64,000 nt of DNA from JBGTSJ01 sp041940305 (GTDB taxonomy: Bacteria; Planctomycetota; Planctomycetia; Planctomycetales; Planctomycetaceae): NCBI GenBank assembly GCA_041940305.1, contig JBGTSJ010000011.1, forward strand, positions 148,382-212,381, in the 5' to 3' direction. The notes under the pieces are model-generated. The model saw nothing but the letters and a program-made list of their open reading frames with translations, was not told where the DNA came from and did not search any database. Positions 24,735 through 33,868 of the stretch are shown piece by piece; the stretch's first letter is position 1; every line of letters begins with the position of its first letter. Made by a program: the position numbers and the translations under genes.

Positions 24735-27219
24735 GAGACGAACTCCGTGGCAACCGGCAAACGACCTCGGTCCCGCCGGGGCTGCCGGACTGGATGGCGA
24801 GGTCGGCGTCAATCAACTGTGCACGATACCGCATGATCTGCAGGCCCACTCCGCGGGGACGCCTGCGGGCGGACCGGGGCATTCCCCGGCCGTCATCGGA
24901 GACGCGGAGCTCGACCGCTCCGCCACGAGTTCGAGACAGGCCGAGCATCAGGTGGTGCGCGCTGGCGTGGCGGACCACGTTGGTCACCGCTTCCTGCGCG
25001 ATGCGGAACAAGTGCGTGGCGATCCGATTGTCCTCCAGCTTCAGCGAGGGCTCAACCTGCACCCGGACCTCGATGCCGCACCGCTCGCGTGTGTTCTCGG
25101 CCAGTTCCTCGAGCGCCGCCTTCAGGCCTTCGGCGTCGACTTCCACCGGCAGGAGACCTTTCGCGAGTCGCCGCGTGTTCTGTTTGGCCTGCTGCAGCAT
25201 CTGCGCCAGTTCGCGAACGGCGGCCGCTTCGGGCGCAGTGCGCTGCGCGAGTTTTCGCGCAAGACTGTCGGCCAGCATGGCGATGCCCGTCAACTCCTGG
25301 CCGACCGTGTCGTGCAGATCCTGACCGAACGCCCGCTGCTGTTCCCAGACCGCGTCCACCACCTCCTGCTGCAAGCGTCGCCGCTCAACCACGCGTCCCA
25401 GTTGCGTGCCGACGTGCATCATCACCGCGACCAGCGTGTTGTCCGGCTCCAACCCCTCGGGAGCGAAAAACTCTGCGACCGCAACAACATCCTCACCGAC
25501 CAGGACCGGAAAGGCGAACACCGCGGCGACGCCTGCGGACGAAAATGCCGCAGTCCGCTCTCCGCAGGCGGCGTCGCCGAGGTCCATGCCGCGATGCGCC
25601 GCCCCGGTCGAAATCACTCGCCCCACCAGACACGGCCCTCCGGCGACCCGGATTGAACGTGTCGCGGCAATCAGTTCTCCGTACGCTTCGGGCTCTGCGA
25701 TCGACCAGATACCGCTATCAACGAAGTCGCGGGGATTCTCCTCGGACTGGATGAACACGTGCCCCGCCGGCCAGCGTGTGAATTGACGGATCTCGTCCAG
25801 CGCCGCCTGGAACGCCTGGAGGACGGTGTCCGCCTCATTGGCGATCACAGCGACCTCCTGGTGCAGCTGTACGTAGCCTGTCCGCCTCCGGACTTCGCGT
25901 TCCAGACGATCGTTGAGAGTTTTCAGCGTGTTTTCCACGCGCTTCTGCTCGGTGATGTCATGGAGCGATGCGGTGTACAGCTTGCGTCCGGCAAGTCGCA
26001 GTTCACCGATCGAGATCCAGACGGGACACCGCGACCCATCTGCCCGCACCGCCGTGGCCTCCCCCTGTCGGCGGAACATCCAGCGCACCACCTCGGCCAC
26101 TTCGGCGTCGCTCTCGGAGACCAGCGGCGCCAGATCGGGCACGAGACGGCAGATCGACATGCCGCGCAGATCGCCGTGGTCGTAGGCGAACAGTTCGCAT
26201 GCCGCCGGGTTTGACGAATCAACCGTTCCGTCCTCGTCAAACGTGATGATCGCATCGGCCGACGTATCCACAACGGCGCGGTATCGGGCGTTGTGCAGCG
26301 TGGCCTGCTCGACCGCCTGGCTGGCCAGGACCGCCACGCATGCGAGGACATCCAGGTCCTCGCTGCTGAAGCTGCGGGTGACGTCTCCCGTATCGAGGTA
26401 GATCGCCCCCTGCGGCCGTCGCGTCGAATCGATCATCGGCGCACACATCACGCAGCGATGGTCGACTTCGTGAATCGAGCGGGATCCGCTGCCGGCGGCC
26501 CCTTCGGACACGACATCCACGTTGAGCAGGGCCTTGCCGTCGTTGAACGACTGCTTGACGATCGCCTGCATGATTGGACCGATCGTTCCCGGTGCGTCGC
26601 AACCGCGCACTTTGACCGCGTCCAGAACCAACTGGTTCGGCGCTTCATCCAGCCGCAGAATGCAGGCCCGGTCCAGTTGGGGAAAGACCTGAAACAGACT
26701 GTCCAGGATCTGGCTGTACAGATCATCGAGTTCGAGCCAGTTGCGGACGCGGCGGGCCACATCGAGGACCGCCTGCAGCCGCACGTCAGCCAGATTGGAC
26801 GGGATCGACTGCTCGAGCAGCGCCACGTCGATCTCGGCGACGGTGGCCCGGCGTACTGCATTGTCCGCCGACTCATTGAATTCGGACGACAGGTGCACGC
26901 GGCCGCTGAACGAACCGGTGCGCCAGCTGCCACCGTCATGAAACGTCATCACGATGTCATACAACTGGACGCGGTCGCCGCTGCGCAGGCGGGAGCGCCC
27001 TTCGATCCGCTTCCCATTCAGGAACGTGCCGTTGCGGCTGTTGAGATCCTCGACGAAGTAGCCTTCCGTGTTCCGGACGATGCGGGCATGCTGCCGAGAG
27101 ACGGTGTCGTCCTTCAGGACGACGTCGCAGCCTTCCTGCCGTCCCACGACCAGGCAGTCGCGGTGCAGCTCAAAGCGGCAACCGGCCATCGAACCGGTGT
27201 CGATTACCAGATTCGCCAT
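24724..27219 (-). CDS. FHA-GAF-PAS-GAF sensor histidine kinase (HisKA_3)
   Basis: This soluble kinase of 831 residues has an N-terminal FHA domain (about 1-95; GRQEGCDVVLKDDTVSRQHA, NSRNGTFLNGKRI) that would bind phosphothreonine peptides. Then come a GAF domain (about 140-310), a PAS domain (about 313-430; DTSADAIITFDEDGTVDSSN), a coiled linker, a second GAF domain (about 460-620), a HisKA_3 dimerisation domain with the acceptor His in QDLHDTVGQELTG, and a HATPase domain (AQEAVTNVVRHA, DDGRGM, GVGLQIMRYRA). There is no transmembrane segment. The ATG at 27217-27219 has AGGGAGG ten bases upstream; a longer frame to 27306 is not supported. An FHA head on a NarL-type kinase suggests input from Ser/Thr kinases. 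Confidence 0.94.
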   Translation of the reverse strand: MANLVIDTGSMAGCRFELHRDCLVVGRQEGCDVVLKDDTVSRQHARIVRNTEGYFVEDLNSRNGTFLNGKRIEGRSRLRSGDRVQLYDIVMTFHDGGSWRTGSFSGRVHLSSEFNESADNAVRRATVAEIDVALLEQSIPSNLADVRLQAVLDVARRVRNWLELDDLYSQILDSLFQVFPQLDRACILRLDEAPNQLVLDAVKVRGCDAPGTIGPIMQAIVKQSFNDGKALLNVDVVSEGAAGSGSRSIHEVDHRCVMCAPMIDSTRRPQGAIYLDTGDVTRSFSSEDLDVLACVAVLASQAVEQATLHNARYRAVVDTSADAIITFDEDGTVDSSNPAACELFAYDHGDLRGMSICRLVPDLAPLVSESDAEVAEVVRWMFRRQGEATAVRADGSRCPVWISIGELRLAGRKLYTASLHDITEQKRVENTLKTLNDRLEREVRRRTGYVQLHQEVAVIANEADTVLQAFQAALDEIRQFTRWPAGHVFIQSEENPRDFVDSGIWSIAEPEAYGELIAATRSIRVAGGPCLVGRVISTGAAHRGMDLGDAACGERTAAFSSAGVAAVFAFPVLVGEDVVAVAEFFAPEGLEPDNTLVAVMMHVGTQLGRVVERRRLQQEVVDAVWEQQRAFGQDLHDTVGQELTGIAMLADSLARKLAQRTAPEAAAVRELAQMLQQAKQNTRRLAKGLLPVEVDAEGLKAALEELAENTRERCGIEVRVQVEPSLKLEDNRIATHLFRIAQEAVTNVVRHASAHHLMLGLSRTRGGAVELRVSDDGRGMPRSARRRPRGVGLQIMRYRAQLIDADLAIQSGSPGGTEVVCRLPRSSSHVC

Positions 27220-27475
27220 GCAGTCAACCTCCCTGTCAGCACAGAATCCCAAGGGGGGTATGATTGCAAACGAACGCGTCCGGCAACAGGGAAGGCTGCG
27301 CCGCATAAAGGTTCGTTCACGTGTCTGGCCGAGAAACTCCAGCAGGACCGACCGTCGGGGCAGTGACAGCGGATCACGGGCATTCCCACTCAGTTGAAAG
27401 TCTGCGGCCGGTCGGTTCCATTAATCGCAGGTCCGATGTTACGGCGATTCGTCCGGCTTTCAATGGAGGCTCTGC

Positions 27476-28246
27476 ATGCTCAGGAAATCCCTGTATTGCG
27501 CCGTCGCAATTTACGGTTGCTTGACTGGAGTGGCTCTGGTGCACGGCGCGGACGGCGACCAGCCGGCAGGCGTGTACGAACTCAGGATCTACACCTGCGA
27601 TCCCGGCCGGCTGGACGCGCTGCATGATCGCTTCCGCGAGCACACGCTGCAGCTGTTTGCCAGGCATGGCATGACGAACGTCGCGTACTTCACTCCCCAG
27701 GATGAGCCCAAGTCCGCCAACACGCTGATCTACTTCCTGAGGCACGACAGCCGTGAAGCGGCCGACCAGTCGTTTGCGGCGTTTCGCAGTGATCCCGACT
27801 GGCTCAAGGTGAAGTCGGAGACCGAGAAGGACGCCCGCATCCTGTCCCAGCCGGTTGATTCCACGTTTCTCGCGGCGACCGATTACTCCTCTCCGATGGG
27901 GCCGGCGAACAAGGAGCGCGTGTACGAACTGCGGGTCTACACGGCGGAAGAGGGGAAGCTGGATGACCTGCAGGACCGCTTTCGGGACCACACGCTGAAG
28001 TTGTTTGAAAAGCACGGGATGAAGAACGTCGCATACTGGACTCCAACGGACGAGCCACGGTCGGCGAACACGCTCATCTATCTTCTCGAGCACGAGAGCC
28101 GCGAGGCCGCCGCAGCGTCCTGGAAGGCCTTCATCGACGACGCCGAATGGAAGGAGGCGCGGGCCCGTTCGGAGGCGGACGGCCGGCTGGTCAAGTCGAT
28201 CGAGGCGACGTACCTCGTCCCAACTCCCTACACGCCGGAAGAGTGA
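27476..28246 (+). CDS. Exported protein with two tandem NIPSNAP domains
   Basis: The 256-residue protein has a signal peptide (about residues 1-25, ending VALVHGADG) and two NIPSNAP domains that are near copies of each other. Both share YELRIYT/YELRVYT, a following DLQDRFRDHTLKLF-type segment, KHGMKNVAYWTP or its counterpart, and SANTLIYLLEHESREA. NIPSNAP is a ferredoxin-like dimeric fold of unclear biochemical role, and planctomycetes often export it. The internal duplication would let a single chain form the usual dimer. The start is well supported by GGAGG seven bases upstream. The gene is divergent from the histidine kinase. Confidence 0.93.
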   Translation: MLRKSLYCAVAIYGCLTGVALVHGADGDQPAGVYELRIYTCDPGRLDALHDRFREHTLQLFARHGMTNVAYFTPQDEPKSANTLIYFLRHDSREAADQSFAAFRSDPDWLKVKSETEKDARILSQPVDSTFLAATDYSSPMGPANKERVYELRVYTAEEGKLDDLQDRFRDHTLKLFEKHGMKNVAYWTPTDEPRSANTLIYLLEHESREAAAASWKAFIDDAEWKEARARSEADGRLVKSIEATYLVPTPYTPEE

Positions 28247-28645
28247 AGTCAATTCCCCAGTCGCACGCTCGGCATGGCATTCCGGTTCACCGCATTTCAC
28301 CGGATCGCCGTCTTGTCGCCACCGGGAGCGCTTTCTAGGATGGAGAGGTCGAGTCCTTCGGGGCTCGGCGCACCTCTGCGGTGTACGAGAAAGGGCCGAT
28401 CTTTTTGTGGACCCTACAACAGTCTCGCAGGGAGTCGTCGGACTTTCCGGCAGCGTGTACATCCACGCGGCCAACGGCCGTGCGGCTCACACAACCCGGG
28501 ACCGGGACTCCCACCTGAAATTGCGGGTCTGAACAAAACGGCTCGAACGGCACAGGCGGAGGTTTTTGATCATCCATCGCAAAAGCCCACGGGTTGCAAC
28601 CCGTGGGCTTTCGTCATGGAGCCTGCGTGGTTCTGATCCGTCGAA
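28247..28645. other. Intergenic region between converging genes
   Basis: No gene is supported. The stretch separates the ends of the NIPSNAP gene and the PDZ gene. Its notable content is the perfect 30-bp palindrome at 28582-28611, annotated separately. Confidence 0.6.
28582..28611. terminator. Perfect 30-bp palindrome, bidirectional terminator or REP-like element
   Basis: The arms are 15 bp each (AAAGCCCACGGGTTG and its exact complement) with no loop bases. The AAA/TTT ends make it terminator-like on both strands, which fits its place between converging genes. An imperfect relative occurs at 30049-30077. Confidence 0.8.
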
Positions 28646-29965
28646 CTAGCGCGGCACGCCGGCGGCGGTGAGGAAGTCTTCCGCCAGGTTCCGTCGCAGT
28701 CCACCGGACTGCTGATACCGCCACATCCAGTAGTCCAGCTCTTCGGGCGAGGGAGTCTTGCCGACAATCGACTCGCTCAGCAGCTGGATGTACTTGGACT
28801 CGTCTTCCTGGCAGCGGTGCCACACCTGCGGAGTCGAGGCCAGTTCGGCCTGCACGTCGAACATCGAGCGGCCGCGGTCGGTGACCATCGAGGTCCAGAC
28901 CGGCATCTCCTGCGGATACGGGTCGCGGCCGTAGTAGGTCCGGAACCACTGTACGATCTGCTGTTCGATCTGCGTCTTCTGATCGCTCGCCGCCGTCTGC
29001 GGATCGGCGGCCGCCCGCTCGACCGACACCGCCACCTGCTGGCCCTTGCCGTTGGTGATCACCGCGTATTGGTCGATCGTCGTGTACAACGGCCGGCCGG
29101 CAGCCGTGATGGTGGCGTGAATGACGTATGTGCGGCGCGGATTGATGTCGAGCGGGTCGTATTCGATCTCGAAGGGAATCGGGATCTGCCGAATCTCATC
29201 GATCCGCTGCGCGCCGAGCGTGATGCCGGATGAGGCGCCGGTGTTCCCTTCCCTCAATTCCACCATCGCGACGGCGTCCTGCGGCAGAAAGATGCGGTTA
29301 CGATAGGCGATCGTACCGGTGACCTTCGCCAGGCGGGACTCCAGCTGGATCGGCAGATTGACGAGCTGCTTGTTGCGGTTGTCCTGAACGAGCAGCATCA
29401 CGCGCCCCTGGGAATCGGCCCGTTGCTCGAACTCGACGCCGCAGTCAAACTGCTGGCCGTTGACGATGCCGACCTGATAGCCGGCAACTGCGACAATGTA
29501 GTCATTCGCCTCCAGTCCGGCGCGCTCAGCCGGCGAACCCGCGACGACGCGCAGGATCTTCACGCCGATCTCGGTGTCCTGTGAGTAGACGCCCAGGCGC
29601 CAGCGCGGCGGACGCGTCGGAGTCGTCGGATTGGCGATCAGCGGCGCCGTCCCGGGACTGGTGATGGATGCCGCCGGGGAACCAGGCGACGTCGGCGCCG
29701 TGGCGACGCGATCGCGCGTCGTGCCAGGTGCGGGAGTGGTCGTTGTCGTGGTCGTTGTCGTGACCGTCGGAGACGCGGGGGCCGGCACCACCGTGGTCGG
29801 CGCAGCAATGCCGGGAGTGGTCGGCAGCACGAACGGATCGTTGGTGGCGGTGGTTGACGCCGGCGTGACCGTCACCTTGCGGGGGTCCACTCCGTGCGCC
29901 GAATCGGCAAACAGAGTCAGCGCGAATGCCGGCAGCAACGCGCCCAGGGCAAGCATCCTCGGCAT
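28646..29965 (-). CDS. Exported PDZ plus YbaY/YscW-like protein
   Basis: The 439-residue protein has a signal peptide (ALGALLPAFALTLFADSAHG) and a Thr/Pro-rich low-complexity linker (about 30-120, including nine consecutive Thr). A PDZ domain follows (about 122-210; GVKILRVVAGSPAERAGLEA, NDYIVAVAGYQVG), then a YbaY/YscW-type beta-sandwich (about 215-310; VTGTIAYRNRIFLPQDAVA, DPRRTY-like region). The C-terminal helical segment of about 120 residues (FRTYYGRDPYPQEMPVWTSM) resembles DUF4214-type repeats. The start has GGAAGG upstream. There is no protease motif, so it is a binding or scaffold protein of the envelope. It is separated from the PstS-like gene upstream by a hairpin. Confidence 0.85.
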   Translation of the reverse strand: MPRMLALGALLPAFALTLFADSAHGVDPRKVTVTPASTTATNDPFVLPTTPGIAAPTTVVPAPASPTVTTTTTTTTTPAPGTTRDRVATAPTSPGSPAASITSPGTAPLIANPTTPTRPPRWRLGVYSQDTEIGVKILRVVAGSPAERAGLEANDYIVAVAGYQVGIVNGQQFDCGVEFEQRADSQGRVMLLVQDNRNKQLVNLPIQLESRLAKVTGTIAYRNRIFLPQDAVAMVELREGNTGASSGITLGAQRIDEIRQIPIPFEIEYDPLDINPRRTYVIHATITAAGRPLYTTIDQYAVITNGKGQQVAVSVERAAADPQTAASDQKTQIEQQIVQWFRTYYGRDPYPQEMPVWTSMVTDRGRSMFDVQAELASTPQVWHRCQEDESKYIQLLSESIVGKTPSPEELDYWMWRYQQSGGLRRNLAEDFLTAAGVPR

Positions 29966-30048
29966 AGTATTGGGTCCTTCCAGAATGCGGGTTCCCGCCG
30001 GCCGCGACTGCGCCGGTGGAGAGATGTGATCAGCGTGGAATTCCGATG

Positions 30049-30077
30049 AAGACCCACGGAATGCGACCCGTGGGCTT
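30049..30077 (-). terminator. Hairpin downstream of the PstS-like gene
   Basis: An imperfect inverted repeat (gacccacgg ... ccgtgggctt) begins 13 bases past the stop of the PstS-like gene. The sequence is clearly related to the perfect palindrome at 28582-28611. It probably ends the minus-strand transcript or is a REP-like repeat. Confidence 0.6.
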
Positions 30078-30089
30078 GCGCAACGCCGC

Positions 30090-31085
30090 CTATTTCACTG
30101 CTCCCAGGCCGACGGCATCGAGAGCCGTCTGTGCCGGACGGGATGAGATCGGATGCAGTCCGCCCCGCAGCACGTCTTCCTGGCCGAAGCGGCTGAAGAC
30201 GTACTTGATGAACTCAGCCTGCAGCGGCGGCAGCTCTTCACCCGGCGCCTGATTGAGCACCAGCTGCAGCGGGCGGATGAGCGGATATTGGCCGCGGGCG
30301 GCCTCGACGGAATGCACTCCCACGAACGGCTGGCCGGCTTCGATCGCCAGCGGAACCGACTTCACGCCGTCAATGTCAAAGTCGGCCCCGGCAAAGCCGA
30401 TGCCGGCGGGGTTCTCGCTGAGCGCCTGAACCATGTCCAGATTGCCGGGCACTTCCTTCATGTCCTTGCGAAACGAACCGCCGGCCAGGACGACTTCCTG
30501 AAAGTACACCTGCACACCGGTCGCCTGACGGCGACCGAGGCATTCGATCGGTCGCGAGGCCCACTGCCCCGTCGCACCCAGGTCGCCCCACGTCGCCGGA
30601 GTCTTGGTGGCTCCGCGCAGCCGGGTGGACGAGAAAATCGCATCCACCTGCTGCAGCGTCAGCCCTTCGATTGGATTGTCCTTGTGCACGAAGATCGCGA
30701 TGCTCTCGTAGGTGGGGGAGAGCACCGTGGGAGCGTGGCCGTGCTTCGCGGCGAACGCGTCGATCTCCGACTGCAGGATGGTGCGGCTCAGCATGCCGAT
30801 GTCGGACGTCCCGGTGTTTACGGCGTCCACGGCGCCGACGGCGCCGACGACCTGAATGTCAAACTGCACGTCCGGATGAAACTGGCGGAAACTTTCTGAC
30901 CAGATGGTGGCCATCTGCGCCATGGTATACGAGCCGGACAGGGTCAGCTTTCCGCTAACCTCCTGCTCGGCACGGTAGCCTGGCAGGCTGGGGTCGATTG
31001 GCGACTGAGCGTCCGCGAGTCGCGGCGCCGCGAGCATTCCGCCCGCGGTCAATGTGACGAGCAGCAGCAATCCAAGCTTTCGCAT
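30090..31085 (-). CDS. pstS: PstS-like periplasmic substrate-binding protein
   Basis: The 331-residue protein has a signal peptide (MRKLGLLLLVTLTAGGMLAA, cleavage near LADAQS) and a PBP-like fold of the phosphate-binding PstS/SphX type: GKLTLSGSYTMAQMATIWSE, GTSDIGMLSRT, GLTLQQVDAIFSSTRL, GLGAVK. The ATG at 31083-31085 has GGAGGA upstream; another ATG five codons earlier overlaps that site. No PstC, PstA or PstB gene is adjacent, so it acts with a transporter encoded elsewhere or as a stand-alone binding protein. Phosphate as ligand is inferred from family resemblance only. Confidence 0.85.
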   Translation of the reverse strand: MRKLGLLLLVTLTAGGMLAAPRLADAQSPIDPSLPGYRAEQEVSGKLTLSGSYTMAQMATIWSESFRQFHPDVQFDIQVVGAVGAVDAVNTGTSDIGMLSRTILQSEIDAFAAKHGHAPTVLSPTYESIAIFVHKDNPIEGLTLQQVDAIFSSTRLRGATKTPATWGDLGATGQWASRPIECLGRRQATGVQVYFQEVVLAGGSFRKDMKEVPGNLDMVQALSENPAGIGFAGADFDIDGVKSVPLAIEAGQPFVGVHSVEAARGQYPLIRPLQLVLNQAPGEELPPLQAEFIKYVFSRFGQEDVLRGGLHPISSRPAQTALDAVGLGAVK

Positions 31086-31349
31086 CGAGTGTTCCTCCAT
31101 GGGTCTAGGGGAACCGGGAATACCGATGCAATGACGTCACCACGTCACTGTTCCGCCCCCCAAAAGCGGCGGAGAAGCGTGCCCCGGTCCCTTGCGGGGG
31201 GCGGAGTATAGGGGGATTCCGCGAAACGTGGAAAGAGCGGTTTTTGCAGAGGGCTTGCGGCCATTGTTCGGCCTCGTTTCGTGCCTCGGTCCGGCCCGCT
31301 ATCATGGGCCACGCACCCGCGGTTCTCCATCAGAGTCCAACCAATCACC

Positions 31350-32843
31350 ATGCCCGATCGTGTCTACCTGGCCGTGGATCTTGGCGCCGAGAGCGGCCGC
31401 GTCATTGCCGGCCGCTTCGACGGCCGGACCGTCCAGCTGGACGAATTGCACCGATTTCCGAACGGGCCCGTCAGTGTCGCCGGCACTCGTCGCTGGGACG
31501 TATTGCGACTCTGGTCCGACATTCAGGAGGGTCTCACGCTCGCGGCGCGGAAGTACGGGCCGCGGATCGTCTCGGTCGGCGTCGATACGTGGGGAGTGGA
31601 TTACGTGCTGCTGTCGCGGCACGACGAGATCCTCGGCCAGCCGTACAACTACCGCGATCCCCGCACGCAGGGGATCATGCAGCAGGCCTTCACCCGACTC
31701 CCGCGCAAGGAGATCTTCGGGCAGACCGGGCTGCAGTTCATGGAGATCAATACGCTCTACCAGCTGATCTCCATGCAGCTCAAAGATCCGGACCTGCTCG
31801 CCGCCGCCGACAAGTTCCTGATGATGCCGGACTTCTTCCACTGGCTGCTCTGCGGCAGCAAGGTGGTGGAGTTCACCAACGCCACCACGACGCAGTGCTT
31901 CCATCCGACAAAGCGCGACTGGGCCGCAGAGATGCTACAGGCGTTCGGCATCCCGACCAGGATGTTTCCTGAGGTGGTGTCGCCGGGGTCCAAGCTGGGC
32001 CGCCTGCGTGAGGAAGTCGCCCAGCGGACCGGACTGCCGCGCATCGACGTCGTCGCGCCAGCTACGCACGACACCGGCGCGGCCGTTGCGGCCGTCCCCA
32101 CCGAGAACACCGGCCGCGCCAACTGGGCCTACATCAGTTCGGGAACGTGGTCGCTGATCGGAGTCGAAGTTCAGGAGGCCGTCCTGAGCGATGCAGCGCT
32201 TGCGCTGAACGTCACCAACGAGGGTGGGGTGGACGGCACTTATCGGCTGCTCAAGAACGTCATGGGACTTTGGCTGGTGCAGGAGTGCCGGCGTTCGTTC
32301 GAGCGTCAGGGGAACCCGTTTGAGTACACGCAGCTCACGCACCTGGCGGAGCAGGCCGAGCCGTTCCGATCGCTTGTTGATCCCAACGACAACGTGTTCC
32401 TGAGTCCCGACGACATGGCGTCCGCCATTCAGGCCTGGTGCCGCAAGACCGATCAGCCCGCCCCCGAAACCGAAGGCCAGATCATCCGCTGTGCGCTCGA
32501 AAGCCTGGCACTCAAGTACCGCGAGGTGCTGGAAGGGATGGAATTCCTGACGGGCGAGCGCGTGGAGGTGATCCATGTCGTCGGCGGCGGCTCGAAGAAC
32601 ACGCTGCTCAACCAGTTCACCGCGAACGCCTGCGGCCGTCCGGTCATCGCCGGTCCGACCGAGGCCACCGCACTCGGCAACGTGCTGATCCAGGCCCGCG
32701 CGGCCGGCGACATCGGCACGCTCGACGAGATCCGCAGCGTCGTGCGGGCATCGAGCGAAATCCGCGTGTTCGACCCTCAAACCACAGACCAGTGGAACAC
32801 CGCCTTCGACCGTTTCCGAAAGCTCAGTTCCCCCCCGCGCTGA
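31350..32843 (+). CDS. rhaB: Rhamnulokinase-like FGGY sugar kinase
   Basis: The 497-residue cytoplasmic kinase belongs to the FGGY family. It has the N-terminal phosphate motif DLGAESGRVIAGRF, the sugar-site segment VDTWGVDYVLL with RDPRTQG, and the C-terminal ATP-site motif VVGGGSKNTLLNQFTANACG. These features match L-rhamnulose kinase (RhaB) more closely than xylulokinase or glycerol kinase. The product, rhamnulose 1-phosphate, would enter the rhamnose/fucose pathway that planctomycetes use on algal polysaccharides. No aldolase or isomerase gene is adjacent. The TGA stop is itself the first three bases of the heptamer array that fills the gap to ftsY. Confidence 0.92.
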   Translation: MPDRVYLAVDLGAESGRVIAGRFDGRTVQLDELHRFPNGPVSVAGTRRWDVLRLWSDIQEGLTLAARKYGPRIVSVGVDTWGVDYVLLSRHDEILGQPYNYRDPRTQGIMQQAFTRLPRKEIFGQTGLQFMEINTLYQLISMQLKDPDLLAAADKFLMMPDFFHWLLCGSKVVEFTNATTTQCFHPTKRDWAAEMLQAFGIPTRMFPEVVSPGSKLGRLREEVAQRTGLPRIDVVAPATHDTGAAVAAVPTENTGRANWAYISSGTWSLIGVEVQEAVLSDAALALNVTNEGGVDGTYRLLKNVMGLWLVQECRRSFERQGNPFEYTQLTHLAEQAEPFRSLVDPNDNVFLSPDDMASAIQAWCRKTDQPAPETEGQIIRCALESLALKYREVLEGMEFLTGERVEVIHVVGGGSKNTLLNQFTANACGRPVIAGPTEATALGNVLIQARAAGDIGTLDEIRSVVRASSEIRVFDPQTTDQWNTAFDRFRKLSSPPR

Positions 32844-32923
32844 CCTCCGACCTCCGACCTCCGACCTCCGACCTCTGACCTCTGACCTCTGACCTCTGAC
32901 CTCTGACTGCCGACTGCCGATTC
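32841..32923. repeat. Heptamer tandem array filling the rhaB-ftsY gap
   Basis: Eleven consecutive heptamers run from the rhaB stop codon to the ftsY ATG: TGACCTC once, CGACCTC four times, TGACCTC four times, TGACTGC and CGACTGC, then a 6-base remnant CGATTC. There is no room for a promoter or Shine-Dalgarno sequence outside the array. Confidence 0.95.
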
Positions 32924-33868
32924 ATGGGACTCTTCGACCGCTTCAAGTCCGCCCTGCAGAAGACCAAGGACGTGTTGCGCACCGACGTGCGCGACCTCAT
33001 GAAAGCCGGCGTGATCCTCGACGACGATCGTCTCGAGGAGTTTCACCGTGGGCTGATCCATACGGATATGGGAGTCGTGGCGGCGAGCGCGATCGTCGAT
33101 GAGCTGCGGGAGAAGTTCGGCGGCCGCACCGTCCAGCCGGATGCCGTCTGGAAGGTGGTGAAGGACAAGCTGAAGGAGATCCTCCGCGGGCAGGGGGATG
33201 TCCGCTGGGACCTCAACGACCCGCTCTCCCCGCTGAACATGGCGGAAAGCGGGCCGACGGTGATCCTCGTCTGCGGCGTGAATGGCGTCGGCAAAACGAC
33301 CTCGATCGCCAAGCTCGCTCACTTCCTGCAGAAGTCCGGCAAGAAAGTGGTTCTCGCGGCCGGGGACACCTTCCGGGCCGCGGCCGTCGAGCAACTGACC
33401 ATGTGGGCCAATCGGCTCAAGTGCGAGATTGTCACGAAGCCTTCAGGCACCGATCCCGCGGCTGTCGCATTTGAGGGCTGCGACCGCGGCGCCAACAGCG
33501 GCGCCGACGTCATCATCATCGACACCGCCGGCCGCTTGCAGACGCATCAGAACCTGATGCAGGAACTCGGCAAAATTCACCGTGTGATCGGCAAGCGGAT
33601 CCCCGGCGGGCCGCATGAGACGCTGCTCGTCCTCGATGCCACGACCGGGCAGAACGGCCTGAGCCAGGCGTCCAAGTTCTCCGACGCCGCCAATTGCACC
33701 GGCATCGTGCTCGCGAAGCTGGACGGCACGGCCAAGGGAGGCGTGGTTGTGGCGATCCGTCAGCAGATGGGCATCCCGGTCAAGTACGTCGGCGTCGGCG
33801 AGCAGATCGGCGATCTTGAGCTTTTCTCGCCGGATGACTTCGTGGATGCGCTCTTTTCCGACGTCTAG
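32924..33868 (+). CDS. ftsY: Signal recognition particle receptor FtsY
   Basis: FtsY is the membrane-associated GTPase that docks SRP-ribosome complexes to the translocon. The 314-residue protein consists of the NG domain only: a four-helix N domain (about 1-95), then the G domain with P-loop GVNGVGKTT (118-126), GDTFRAAAVEQL, DTAGRLQTH (about 200) and AKLDGTAKGG. It lacks the acidic A domain of E. coli FtsY, as many bacteria do. The start begins MGLFDRFKSALQKTKD, a typical amphipathic targeting helix. No Shine-Dalgarno sequence precedes it, because the heptamer array ends at the ATG. Confidence 0.97.
   Translation: MGLFDRFKSALQKTKDVLRTDVRDLMKAGVILDDDRLEEFHRGLIHTDMGVVAASAIVDELREKFGGRTVQPDAVWKVVKDKLKEILRGQGDVRWDLNDPLSPLNMAESGPTVILVCGVNGVGKTTSIAKLAHFLQKSGKKVVLAAGDTFRAAAVEQLTMWANRLKCEIVTKPSGTDPAAVAFEGCDRGANSGADVIIIDTAGRLQTHQNLMQELGKIHRVIGKRIPGGPHETLLVLDATTGQNGLSQASKFSDAANCTGIVLAKLDGTAKGGVVVAIRQQMGIPVKYVGVGEQIGDLELFSPDDFVDALFSDV

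Noticed and set aside
32841..32923. Heptamer array as a CRISPR
   Set aside because: Units are 7 bp and contiguous without spacers, and no cas genes are present.
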